From CAZSSM01 sp964609385 (GTDB taxonomy: Bacteria > Planctomycetota > Planctomycetia > Isosphaerales > Isosphaeraceae): a stretch of DNA of 22,963 nt. The translations under genes and the position numbers were made by a program. The stretch's first letter is position 1. Each line of letters starts with the position of its first letter. The notes below the pieces were generated by a model. It was not told the origin of the DNA. It did no database searches and saw only the letters and a program-made list of their open reading frames with translations. The stretch covers positions 1 to 22,963 of the forward strand of contig CAZSSM010000106.1 in NCBI GenBank assembly GCA_964609385.1, read 5' to 3'. This document shows, piece after piece, positions 6,973 to 14,611 of the stretch.

Positions 6973-7614
6973 TCAGCCGAGCAGCCAGCCCGACTCGGGA
7001 CCGCCGTGGACCGGATCCGGGAACTCTTCGATCGGGTCGCCGGCCTCGACGACGGCCCAGCGACCGGCCTGGCTGAAGACCCAGAGCCCGCCTCGGAGCT
7101 GCGCCACAGCCTGACTGAGCCGCTCGGCCCAGGCGGTTGGACCCGACTCGAGCCGGATATGGTAGGCCGATCGCGACTCGCGGAGCGCCCGGAGATGGGC
7201 GCGGTCCATGCCCATCGTCTCGTAAATCGTGATCGTGGCGGCCATTGTGTCCGGCGACGGGTCGGCCTCGAACTGGATCTGGCAGATCGACGGCTCGTCG
7301 TCCAGGGCCGGATCCTGACGGGTCCAAAGGTCGTCCCAGGCGTCCTCGTCGCAGAGGCCGGGCCGCGAGCCCCGCAGACGCGCCGCCAGGTCCAGATCGT
7401 CGGCCAGCCCCTCGACCTGCTGAGACGGCCCGAGCGGTCGCGGGTCGTTCCAGGCGCTCTGTCCAGAGCCGGTCGCGGTCGTCGACGGGGTGGTCGGGTC
7501 GGCTGGGTCGTTCAGGAATCGGGTCGACCAGCCGGCCTCCCAGGCGGCCCGAACCAGTTCGTGTCGGCGGATGGGTCGACGGTCAGCAGTGTGAATGCTC
7601 AGCTCGACGATCAT
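6973..7614 (-). CDS. Uncharacterised protein beside bax1
   Basis: I do not recognise this 213-residue product. The ATG at 7614 (MIVELSIHTADRRPIRRHEL) is preceded by GGGGGAT about 8 bases upstream; a longer frame to 7677 adds 21 unconvincing residues. The sequence has an N-terminal alpha/beta-like part (about 1-35), a Thr/Ser/Pro-rich linker (36-65) and an acidic, Trp-containing middle. The C-terminal half alternates strands and helices (ICQIQFEADPSPDTMAATI, YHIRLESG, WAERLSQAVAQLRGGLWVFS). There is no signal peptide or membrane helix, so it is probably cytoplasmic. It lies 106 bases upstream of bax1 on the same strand and may be cotranscribed with it. Confidence 0.75.
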   Translation of the reverse strand: MIVELSIHTADRRPIRRHELVRAAWEAGWSTRFLNDPADPTTPSTTATGSGQSAWNDPRPLGPSQQVEGLADDLDLAARLRGSRPGLCDEDAWDDLWTRQDPALDDEPSICQIQFEADPSPDTMAATITIYETMGMDRAHLRALRESRSAYHIRLESGPTAWAERLSQAVAQLRGGLWVFSQAGRWAVVEAGDPIEEFPDPVHGGPESGWLLG

Positions 7615-7912
7615 CGCGGCAGATCCCCCGGCGCTCAAGGAAGTCAAGGGCGGGTCCTTCGCGACGGTCCCCGCCACGAACCCCGGAGCGGAGGCGACGA
7701 GCGACGACCGACGACGCGGACCCGAAGCGATGCCCGGGTCCCACGCATGGACCTCTTATCGGCCGACGACGCCGACGCGTTCAGCGGAAGACCAAGACCC
7801 GTCCAGCGCCCCGAGACGGTCGCGCCGACGGATCGCGATCTCCTCCAGCCCGACACCCCCGACACTCCGTACGGATTCGGGGGTCGATCGGGACGATCCA
7901 AGGGCGTTTCGA
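7615..7912. other. Intergenic region with no recognised element
   Basis: About 300 bases between two same-strand genes. I found no convincing promoter, hairpin or gene. Several open frames cross it on both strands but none has family-like sequence or a good ribosome binding site. Confidence 0.5.
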
Positions 7913-8869
7913 TCAGGCGTCGAAGGAGTCGGACTCGATGTAGGCGCGGATGACGGCCTCCTCACCGGCCTTGCCCGGCTTGGAGTTGCCGTGCTCCATC
8001 CCGACGATCCCCTGGAACCCCTTCTCGTAGATGTGCCGGAAGACGTTCTTGTAGTTGATCTCGCCGGTCGTCGGCTCCTTGCGCCCCGGGTTGTCGCCGA
8101 CCTGGAAGTAGGCGATCTGCTCCCAGGCCCGGTCGATGTTCGGGATCAAATTGCCTTCACTGATCTGCTGGTGATAGATATCGAAGAGGATCTTGCAGCT
8201 TGGGCTGTCGACGGATTGGCAGATCAGGTAGGCCTGGGGGATCTTCCAGAGGAACAGTTCGGGGTGGTTGGCGAAGTGGTTGAGCGGCTCCAGGACCATG
8301 ACCAAGCCGCTGGGCTCGCAGATCTCAGCGCAACGCTTGAGCAGGTCGATGCAGTTGGCGGTCTGGTAGTCGAGTTCCAGGCGGTGGTCGAAGATGCCCG
8401 GCACGACGGTGCACCAGGTCGCATTGACCCGCTTGGCCACCTCAACGGCCTGACGCATGTCGGCCAAGACGCGGTCGCGGAACTCAGAGCGCCCGGAGGT
8501 GAAGGTCGGGTTGTTGAAGTCGCCGGTGGCCACGAAGACGCCCATCTCCATGTCCAGCTCGCGCATCGATGAGGCGATCCGCTCCTGGACCTCGACCGGG
8601 CGCCTCATCATCCCGTTGTCCTCCAGGGCGGTGAAGCCCCGGTCGGCCATGAACATGAGCTGATCGATCAGATCGTTGCCAGCCGACTTGTTGAACATGC
8701 CGAAGTGTGGGGCATACTTGAGCTTGAACTCGTGCTTCGGCCCCTCGTTGCCGGTGCTGGCTCCGGTCCCGACACCGGCCGCGAGCCCGTTCTGGGCCTG
8801 GGCGATCGTGGTGCCCGCGCTGGCGGCCAGCGCCCCGGCGACAAAGTGGCGGCGGTTGATCGACGTCAT
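7913..8869 (-). CDS. Tat-exported hydroxypyruvate isomerase-like TIM-barrel protein
   Basis: The 318-residue product begins MTSINRRHFVAGALAASAG, a twin-arginine signal, with likely cleavage after an Ala near residue 25, so it probably acts outside the cytoplasm. The rest fits the Hyi/xylose-isomerase-like TIM barrel: VMVLEPLNHF (Glu 194), ILFDIYHQQ (Asp 230), IAYFQVGDNPGRKEPTTGEINY (Gln 256) and GIVGMEHGNS (Glu 292). These four residues and their spacing agree with the metal-binding set of hydroxypyruvate isomerases. The substrate cannot be deduced; planctomycetes have many exported members, probably for sugar or sugar-acid use. The start at 8869 has AAGGA upstream; a frame to 8935 would bury the Tat signal. 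Confidence 0.88.
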   Translation of the reverse strand: MTSINRRHFVAGALAASAGTTIAQAQNGLAAGVGTGASTGNEGPKHEFKLKYAPHFGMFNKSAGNDLIDQLMFMADRGFTALEDNGMMRRPVEVQERIASSMRELDMEMGVFVATGDFNNPTFTSGRSEFRDRVLADMRQAVEVAKRVNATWCTVVPGIFDHRLELDYQTANCIDLLKRCAEICEPSGLVMVLEPLNHFANHPELFLWKIPQAYLICQSVDSPSCKILFDIYHQQISEGNLIPNIDRAWEQIAYFQVGDNPGRKEPTTGEINYKNVFRHIYEKGFQGIVGMEHGNSKPGKAGEEAVIRAYIESDSFDA

Positions 8870-9318
8870 CGGTCTGGGTCCTTCGGATCTCGAAAGGTTG
8901 GCGTGCGTCGGTGGGCTCCAAAGGGATGGGGGCATCGGCCCCAGTGATCCAGGATACGACCACCGACCGGCCTTGGGAATCCACCGGCCATCACCGATCG
9001 GATCGTGGATCGCAAAGCGGGATTGAGGTCGATTATGCGATCCAGGACGTCAATCAAAGTGGCATGGCTCTGATTTCGGAATGAGTTCCAACTCTGTTTG
9101 AATGGTTTGAGAGATGTCTAGGATAGAGCCTCAGCCGGAAAGGGCCGTTTCCTATTCACCCCCTCCCAGGGACGGACTAGGATAGCACCATGTCACGCTT
9201 GCACCCTTAACGAATACGACGAGCCGTTGTGCCATCGGCTGTTGTTGATGGCGCGTCGGAGTCGGAGGGCGAGCGATCGCTGTTGGTTCGCCCGCTCTCA
9301 AATCGATCGAGGGTCCAG
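8870..9318. promoter_or_regulatory. Divergent intergenic region with repeated CTAGGATAG
   Basis: About 450 bases separate the Tat isomerase (read left) from the truncated DUF1559 gene (read right). CTAGGATAG occurs twice, at 9118-9126 and 9177-9185, 59 bases apart and both upstream of the rightward gene. TAGGAT resembles a -10 hexamer and also occurs before ribF (4485), so these may be promoter cores, though no clear -35 is present. A TTGAAT lies 15 bases upstream of the first. No gene is visible in the region. Confidence 0.35.
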
Positions 9319-9795
9319 ATGATCTCCTCAAGACGCGGCTTCACCTTGATCGAACTCTTGGTCGTGATCTCGATCATCGCGGTGCTGATCGCCCTGCTTC
9401 TTCCGGCGGTTCAGGCGGCGCGCGAGGCAGCGCGACGCGCCCAATGCTCGAACAATTTGAAGCAGATCGGCTTGGCGCTCCACAATTACGAAGGATCGAA
9501 CCGGTGCTTCCCCCCCTTCTTCATCAGTCAAGGCGGATCGCCTTCACGGATTGCCGATCTCGCCAAGGGGAGCAACTGGCTGGTCGCTCTGCTGCCTGCC
9601 CTGGAACAATCAGCGCTGTATGATCAATGGAATTTTGGTATTCCAGCAAGTCTGAATACGATTCGGTCGATTCAGGTTGCCGCATTCCTCTGCCCGAGCG
9701 ATCCCCAAAGCCCTGGCGAACCTTGTGAGTATGCCGGGGGTGGATGGGCTCGGGGGAACTACGGAATGAACGTTTTGTTCAAGATTTTGGTATAA
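9319..9795 (+). pseudogene. DUF1559 pseudopilin-like gene, 3' half missing
   Basis: From ATG 9319 (GAGGG upstream) the product begins MISSRRGFTLIELLVVISII, a canonical prepilin signal. It continues with LLPAVQAAREAARRAQCSNN and the NYEGSN, LLPALEQSALYDQWNF and FLCPSDPQ segments typical of DUF1559. Family members run to about 300 residues and end in an H-X9-DG box; this frame stops after 158 residues, just past NYGMN, and no downstream remnant of the C-terminal half exists in the window. The base composition changes abruptly at about 9772, and the next gene is A+T-rich and foreign-looking. I read this as a gene cut by insertion or deletion. A short product could still be made and exported. Confidence 0.8.
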
Positions 9796-9812
9796 ACTGT
9801 TTGGTGGCGATG

Positions 9813-10610
9813 TTAGAATAGGAATTGTTGACTTTGGTCATGGATCTTTCGAGGGAGATGGTATATTCCAGAAACCATCCAGTGGTTAAAACGGCTATGA
9901 GTTCCAAAAATAGCATAAACAATTTTAGTAGGATCGAGTATGCTTGTATGTACTTTGTCTCGGACTGCTTTTAAAGCCTCATTTTCATCTTGAAGTTTTT
10001 CTAAATTACGTCTATAGCCCTGATAATAACTCCATGCAAGGATTTTTTGATCGAATTCCTCGCCTGTGTTGCTTTCCTTGAACTTCAATCTGAACTGCCA
10101 TGGTACTCTTTCGGACATAGCCTTTATTTCCTCCATTTCGTGGAAAAGGTTACCTTGGTTGAAAACTGCGAGTTGATTTGATGACCACTTTTTATTCTCG
10201 GGTTTCCAATAGAGTTCGGTAGGCTCGATTTGGACAAGACCGTTGGTATACCCTCTTTGTTTCATTTCTTTGGTGCTAGAATACACTCCTCCTCGCATCC
10301 AGTCCCATCTGTCCTTCTCTCTATTTATACGACCTAATATAGTTATTTTAATTCCTGGGATTAAGTGCCAACTTTCTGGTCTATTATCTTTGTCGTCTTT
10401 GTACACTTTAACTCTAATGACGTTCCAACGTTCGTATTTTTCTTCGTTTTCCAGGAACCTGAACGGGATTGGATACAGCCGAACGAAGTTTCCATCTCGG
10501 TCAATCCCACCTGTACATACTGTTTCAGTGTACTTCTTGCTAACCGCAGGATATGTTTTGCAATTTACGAGCACGTCAAGTTCTCGGTCGCTATTAGGAA
10601 TCTTGGCCAT
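9813..10610 (-). CDS. Foreign A+T-rich gene, uncharacterised family
   Basis: The 265-residue product starts at ATG 10610, with AAGGGA upstream. The opening LDVLVNCKTYPAVSKKY, then TVCTGGIDRDGNFVRLYPIP, RWNVIRVKVYKDD and NRPESW, is a pattern I recall from a widespread family of unknown function (general form K-T-Y-P...S-x-K-Y-x-E-x-V-C-x-x-G...V-R-L-Y-P-x-P-F-R). The C-terminal part carries AIFGTHSRFNHWMVSGIYHL. No signal peptide or membrane helix is present. Codons are rich in A and T (AAA, GAA, ATT, TAT), and G+C is by eye near 40 percent against well over 60 percent in all neighbours, a strong sign of recent transfer. Relatives are, in my recollection, sporadically distributed and sometimes near defence genes; that is not shown here. 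Confidence 0.85.
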   Translation of the reverse strand: MAKIPNSDRELDVLVNCKTYPAVSKKYTETVCTGGIDRDGNFVRLYPIPFRFLENEEKYERWNVIRVKVYKDDKDNRPESWHLIPGIKITILGRINREKDRWDWMRGGVYSSTKEMKQRGYTNGLVQIEPTELYWKPENKKWSSNQLAVFNQGNLFHEMEEIKAMSERVPWQFRLKFKESNTGEEFDQKILAWSYYQGYRRNLEKLQDENEALKAVRDKVHTSILDPTKIVYAIFGTHSRFNHWMVSGIYHLPRKIHDQSQQFLF

Positions 10611-10662
10611 CGCGCATCCCTTTCTTCAGGATTGCCTCAATTTGCGATCGATTCTCGAAGGC

Positions 10663-12090
10663 TCAGCCGCCTCCGTAGGCGCTGTGGCGTCGTCGACGGT
10701 TGGAGGTGTATTCCTCGGTGGTCTCGGCGGTGACGACTTCATAGAGGATGGCCTCCTTGTCGCCGGATTTGCGGAGGATCCGCCCGAGGCGTTGGACGTG
10801 TTGGCGGACGCTGCCGGTGCCTGAGAGGACGACGGCGACGTTGGCCTCGGGCACGTTGACCCCTTCGTTGAGCACGTGCGAGGCGGCCAGGATCGGGTAG
10901 GTGCCGTCGTTGAAGCGTTTGAGGATCTCTTTGCGCTCGGCGGCCTTGGTCTGGTGGGTGATGACCGGGACGAGGTACTGCCGCGCGATCTTGTAGACCG
11001 TCGCGTTGTCGTGGGTGAAGATCAGGATCCGGTCGCCCAGGTGGCGGTCCAGGAGCTTGCCGAGCAGGGTGATCTTGGCCGGCGCGGCCAGGGCCAGCTC
11101 CTTCTGCTCGCGGTAGGCCTGGAAGGCCTGTTTGCCCTCGGCCGTCCGCGCCGCCGAGGCGAGGAATTGCCCCCAGGCGCCGGGGCGTCGCAGGTCGATC
11201 CCGTGGATCTGGAGATACTCGCGGTAGATCTCGCGGGCCGTCTCGTAGCGGTAGCGCTCCTCCTCGCGGAGTTCGACGCGGAGGGTCTCGACCTGGTACT
11301 CGGCCAGGAATTGCCCGCGGAGTTCGGTGATCTCCTTGCGGTAGACGATCGGGCCGATGAGTTGGTTGAGCTGCTCGTGCGCGTTGTCGGCGCGTTCGGG
11401 CGTGGCGGTCAGGCCGAGTCGGAACGGCGCCAAAGCCATCAGCGCCGCCTGGCTGTAGGTCTGGCCGGGCAGGTGGTGGCACTCGTCGAAGACGATCAGG
11501 CCGAACTGGTTGCCCAACTGCTCCAGGTTCCGGTAGGCCGAGTCGTAGGTGGTCACCGTCAAGGGCTGGATCTCGCGCGAGCCGCCCCCGAGCATCCCGA
11601 TCTCGGTCTCGAACCGCATCGCCAGCTCGTCGTACCACTGGTTCATCAGGTCGATCGTTGGCGTGACGACCATGCTGGGCCGAGCGATGTGTTCAATAAC
11701 CAGGCTCGCCAGATAAGTCTTACCCGTGCCGGTCGGGAGGACGACCACTCCGCGCCCTCCGGTCTGGCTCCAGGCGTCGAGGGCCTCGCTCTGATGGGGG
11801 AAGGCGTTCTGGCTGACCCGCATCGGCCAGGGGGTCTTCTCGTAGTCGCGGGCCAAGTCGCGGTAGGCGATGCCGTCCTCGCGGATCTTCTCGACGATCG
11901 CGCGGTACCAGATCGCCTCAGCGCGATGGGTCCTGGTCCTCGGATCGTATCGCAAGCCGGGCAGGCCGCGCGTGTCGTCCTCGTCCAAGCCCTCCACGCT
12001 GATGGTCCCCTGGTCGAAGCGGAGCACCAGGGGCGTCCCGTCTTGATCTGGGACGGCGGGCTCGGACGTCGTCGCGGTGACCTGGGCCAT
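10663..12090 (-). CDS. XPB-like superfamily 2 DNA helicase
   Basis: The 475-residue product has the full SF2 set: VVVLPTGTGKTYLA (Walker A, GTGKT at 121-125), VFDECHH (DECH at 202-205), GLTATPER (motif III, about 226-233), ASHVLNEGVNVPEANVAVV (motif V) and HVQRLGRILRK (motif VI, about 431-441). The N-terminal 90 residues, with GLRYDPRTRTHRA and the FPHQSEALDAW Q-motif region, match XPB-type helicases rather than RecG or UvrB. XPB unwinds DNA at repair bubbles, and in archaea it partners Bax1, encoded here at 5634-6866. ATG 12090 has AAGGA upstream; a frame to 12579 adds 163 low-complexity residues that overlap the FkbM gene in another frame. The C-terminus appears intact, ending near the foreign segment. 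Confidence 0.9.
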   Translation of the reverse strand: MAQVTATTSEPAVPDQDGTPLVLRFDQGTISVEGLDEDDTRGLPGLRYDPRTRTHRAEAIWYRAIVEKIREDGIAYRDLARDYEKTPWPMRVSQNAFPHQSEALDAWSQTGGRGVVVLPTGTGKTYLASLVIEHIARPSMVVTPTIDLMNQWYDELAMRFETEIGMLGGGSREIQPLTVTTYDSAYRNLEQLGNQFGLIVFDECHHLPGQTYSQAALMALAPFRLGLTATPERADNAHEQLNQLIGPIVYRKEITELRGQFLAEYQVETLRVELREEERYRYETAREIYREYLQIHGIDLRRPGAWGQFLASAARTAEGKQAFQAYREQKELALAAPAKITLLGKLLDRHLGDRILIFTHDNATVYKIARQYLVPVITHQTKAAERKEILKRFNDGTYPILAASHVLNEGVNVPEANVAVVLSGTGSVRQHVQRLGRILRKSGDKEAILYEVVTAETTEEYTSNRRRRHSAYGGG

Positions 12091-12241
12091 CGTCGATCCT
12101 TGCCGGGTGGAGGGATTGGATGGACGGGTCCGGGACCGCCTCCGGACACAACGCGGGCGCAGGGATCCTCGACGACCCGCTGTTCCGAAGTATACCGTAG
12201 GTGGCTCGATCAGAGGACGCCGATGTGGTGGGGACGACGGG

Positions 12242-13051
12242 TCAGGCGTCTGGGACGACGATCGGCTCGGAGCCTTGGATCGCGATCGGGTTGCCCGGCG
12301 GGACGCCGAGCAGGTTGAACGAGGCGATGTTGCCGAAGACGTTCTCCGGATTCTTTCGGAAGTTGTCCGGATTGTAGAGCGGTGGGGTGTCGGGATAGAT
12401 CGTGTAGCCGAACTCGGCGATGGTCCGGAGCAGGTCGGCCGACTTCTCCTGGCGGTCGTTCTCGACGTAGAGGAACGGCCGATGGGTGCGGATCGTCTCG
12501 GTGGCGCCCAGGAGGACGGCCCGCTCCATCCCCTCGACGTCCACCTTGCGCAGCCGACAGCGCGGCAGCGGACGGTCATCCAAGCGGACGATCGGGACCG
12601 ATTCCCCCTGCTGGGCTTGGCCCAGCTCCAGGCCGCCGAAGTTCTGGACCACCGAGGGGTTCAGTTGCGGGACCATCAGTGTGCCGGGCGCGTCGCCGAC
12701 GGCCTCCTGGCGGCAGACCGCCTGCGTGACGCTGTTCAGGGCCATGTTGGCGCACAAGGTCTGGAAGACCAGGCGCTGGGGCTCGTAGGCCACGACCATC
12801 CCCTGGGGACCGACCAGCCGGGCGATCGGGAGCGTCAAAGCGCCCAGGTTGGCTCCCACCTCCACCACGACGTCCCCGGGCCGGACCATCTGGCCGAACA
12901 ACCGCGCCTCGGTCTCGCTGAACTCGCCGTAGAGGTCCAGCGAACGGCCCACGAACATGTCGTTGCCGTTGAAGAGCATCCGCCCATGACGGCACTCGGC
13001 GAGCTTGTTGAATCCGCTGGTCATCGGGACGTCCTGGAACGGGTTGATCAT
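12242..13051 (-). CDS. FkbM-family SAM-dependent methyltransferase
   Basis: The 269-residue product shows the FkbM pattern: GDVVVEVGANLGALTLPIA (about 59-77, the SAM-binding glycine loop), AYEPQRLVFQTL (motif II), and RLRKVDVEGMERAVLLGA (about 166-183, the K-I-D-V-E-G-x-E hallmark), followed by RPFLYVEND. FkbM enzymes methylate oxygen atoms on polyketides, sugars or glycolipids; the substrate cannot be told here. Two starts are possible: ATG 13051, inside a perfect hairpin and weakly preceded by GGAACGGG, or ATG 13024, preceded by AGGA at good spacing. The gene is 151 bases from xpb on the same strand, with no sign that they work together. Confidence 0.87.
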   Translation of the reverse strand: MINPFQDVPMTSGFNKLAECRHGRMLFNGNDMFVGRSLDLYGEFSETEARLFGQMVRPGDVVVEVGANLGALTLPIARLVGPQGMVVAYEPQRLVFQTLCANMALNSVTQAVCRQEAVGDAPGTLMVPQLNPSVVQNFGGLELGQAQQGESVPIVRLDDRPLPRCRLRKVDVEGMERAVLLGATETIRTHRPFLYVENDRQEKSADLLRTIAEFGYTIYPDTPPLYNPDNFRKNPENVFGNIASFNLLGVPPGNPIAIQGSEPIVVPDA

Positions 13052-13066
13052 GGACCCGTTCCAGGA
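13032..13066. promoter_or_regulatory. Perfect hairpin enclosing the FkbM gene start
   Basis: TCCTGGAACGGGT (13032-13044) and ACCCGTTCCAGGA (13054-13066) are a perfect 13-bp inverted repeat with the 9-base loop TGATCATGG. The upstream candidate start codon (13049-13051) lies in the loop, and the alternative start at 13024 is 8 bases beyond the stem. In mRNA this would be a stable hairpin at the translation start. Confidence 0.7.
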
Positions 13067-13135
13067 TACCCGGGATGGATTGATCAGAAGAGCAGGGAGA
13101 TCCTCGGGAACGGAGCGATCCAGATCTTACCGAAG

Positions 13136-13149
13136 GCTGCGATCGCAGC
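13136..13149. promoter_or_regulatory. 14-bp perfect palindrome upstream of the FkbM gene
   Basis: GCTGCGATCGCAGC reads identically on both strands and lies about 85 bases upstream of the FkbM start, a plausible place for an operator. GCGATCGC is also a common palindromic octamer in G+C-rich genomes, so this may be chance. Confidence 0.3.
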
Positions 13150-13226
13150 ATGGGCCTCGCACCCGTCAAGTTGATTAAGTATGGTTCAGTAAAGAATATC
13201 ATTTGTTGATGAAGTTTTGGTCGGGA

Positions 13227-14222
13227 TCACCAATAGGCTTCCAGGTGGAGGTTCGGCGGGCCGGATGGGTCGTCCCATTTGGGGAGGTCGGGTCGGAATC
13301 CGCGGGATTGGAGGATTCCGGTCAGGCCGGTGGGTTCGGGGAAGCTCCAGGCGCCCTCGGCGTTGCGGGTGGGTCGGCCGATCATGGCCGGGTTGCCGCA
13401 GAGGAACGCGTGGCTGCGCGACGGGTCGATCGGTCGGCCGATCGCCTCCTCCAGGCGGCCTGAAGCGACATACTCTTGGAGATAGTGCCGTCCCACATAG
13501 CCGGGGTGGTCGGGGTCGCGGTTCTCCGGCTCGCGGGTGGTCAGCGTCAGGTAGCGGTAGTTCGGGTCGATCGCCTCCAGGCGCCGGTGGGTCTCGAGAT
13601 AGGCGAGGTCGATGTGTCGACGCGCGCAGATGGCGTGGACGATCCGGCCTCGATAGGTGCCTTCGAGCCGGTGCGTCTCCAGCTCGGCGACCATCGCGTT
13701 ATGGGGCGCTTCGCCGGTCCCGGTCCCGAAGAGGTAGACATCATCGTCGGGGCCGACCCCCTCCAAGGTGTACTTGCCCTTGGCTCGCGTCCCCATGAAC
13801 AGCCGGGCGCCGACCTCCAGGGCGAACAGCCGAGGGGTCAGCATCGCCGGGTCGTCCTCAAGCCGGTCGACCCGCGCCACGTAGAACTCCCAGGACGTCG
13901 AGGCGGCCGGCGCGATCGGGGCGCCTCGCTCGTCCAGGATCGGTGAGCAGATCGAATAGGCCCGCTTGATCAGACGCGGTCGGCCGGTCGGCTCGGCCGG
14001 TCCATCGACGTCGCATCGGGGTTCGCTCGAGAGCAGGCCCAGGGCGGTGTATTGCCCGGCGCGGAACGGGGCCAGCTCGACGTCGGGGCGGACCCGGAGG
14101 ATCATCAGGGCGTCGTGGAGCCGCTCGATCCCTATCACCGTGGCGTTGTACGGCGACGATCCGTCGGCGCTCTGGGTCGGCGATGCGGTGGTCGTCGGCG
14201 TCAACGGGCGTGTCGGGGCCAT
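13227..14222 (-). CDS. Ferredoxin/flavodoxin-NADP+ reductase
   Basis: This FAD enzyme moves electrons between NADP(H) and ferredoxin or flavodoxin. The 331-residue product has FRAGQYTALGL (about 53-63), the FAD-binding RAYSICSP (87-94), the NADP-binding LFGTGTGEAPHNAM (164-177), and FLCGNPAMI (273-281). It ends in LEAYW, the terminal aromatic residue typical of bacterial Fpr-type reductases. The first 25 residues are a Thr/Ser/Pro-rich extension. Two insertions, one after LLSSEPRCDVDG and one after SPILDERG, make it longer than the roughly 250 residues of E. coli Fpr. ATG 14222 has AAGGGAGA about 9 bases upstream; a frame to 14324 is unlikely. The gene stands alone. Confidence 0.9.
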   Translation of the reverse strand: MAPTRPLTPTTTASPTQSADGSSPYNATVIGIERLHDALMILRVRPDVELAPFRAGQYTALGLLSSEPRCDVDGPAEPTGRPRLIKRAYSICSPILDERGAPIAPAASTSWEFYVARVDRLEDDPAMLTPRLFALEVGARLFMGTRAKGKYTLEGVGPDDDVYLFGTGTGEAPHNAMVAELETHRLEGTYRGRIVHAICARRHIDLAYLETHRRLEAIDPNYRYLTLTTREPENRDPDHPGYVGRHYLQEYVASGRLEEAIGRPIDPSRSHAFLCGNPAMIGRPTRNAEGAWSFPEPTGLTGILQSRGFRPDLPKWDDPSGPPNLHLEAYW

Positions 14223-14611
14223 CACTCGGTCTCCCTTCGACGCGCCGAGGGCGATCGACGCGTGGGGCGGTCCGGATCGGATCTCCGGATGTTTGTCGGC
14301 TCGGACGAATGCCGATCTCCTCAAGGAGATCGGACACGAGGGACCGGCTCGATGTTCGTTGAAGGGCGCTGGCTTGTCGGGGGTTGAGGGTCGTCTGGGT
14401 CGTTGGGAAAACGCGGGATAGTTTGGACTGAAAGGGCCGGTCGTGCCGATTCGAAGAACAGACCGGGTCTCCGGAGTGGCGGCGCGTGCCCTTGGGCGCC
14501 GAGACCTCCGGGCTCGTCGCGGAAATCCCAGGACCGAAAACGGGTTGGGGTGGCCCCGGCCCGGACCGCGACGCCTGTTCTGAACCGATTGCCTCAGGAG
14601 GAGGTCTCTTG
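14223..14611. promoter_or_regulatory. Divergent intergenic region, no clear element
   Basis: About 390 bases separate the reductase gene (read left) from the lipoprotein gene (read right) and should contain both promoters. I could not identify a convincing -35/-10 pair, hairpin or operator. Open frames here are short and low in complexity. Confidence 0.4.

Noticed and set aside
5877..7076. Plus-strand frame of 399 codons
   Set aside because: It is antisense to bax1 and its neighbour, with Asp/Glu/Gly/Leu-rich composition typical of the reverse frame of G+C-rich genes. The minus-strand product has a recognised family.
10876..12318. Plus-strand frame of 480 codons
   Set aside because: It is antisense to the XPB-like helicase, whose motifs are unmistakable. 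The plus-strand product has no domain.
12091..12579. 163-residue N-terminal extension of the XPB frame
   Set aside because: Ser/Arg/Pro-rich low complexity overlapping the FkbM gene. ATG 12090 has a proper ribosome site and begins a family-like N-terminus.
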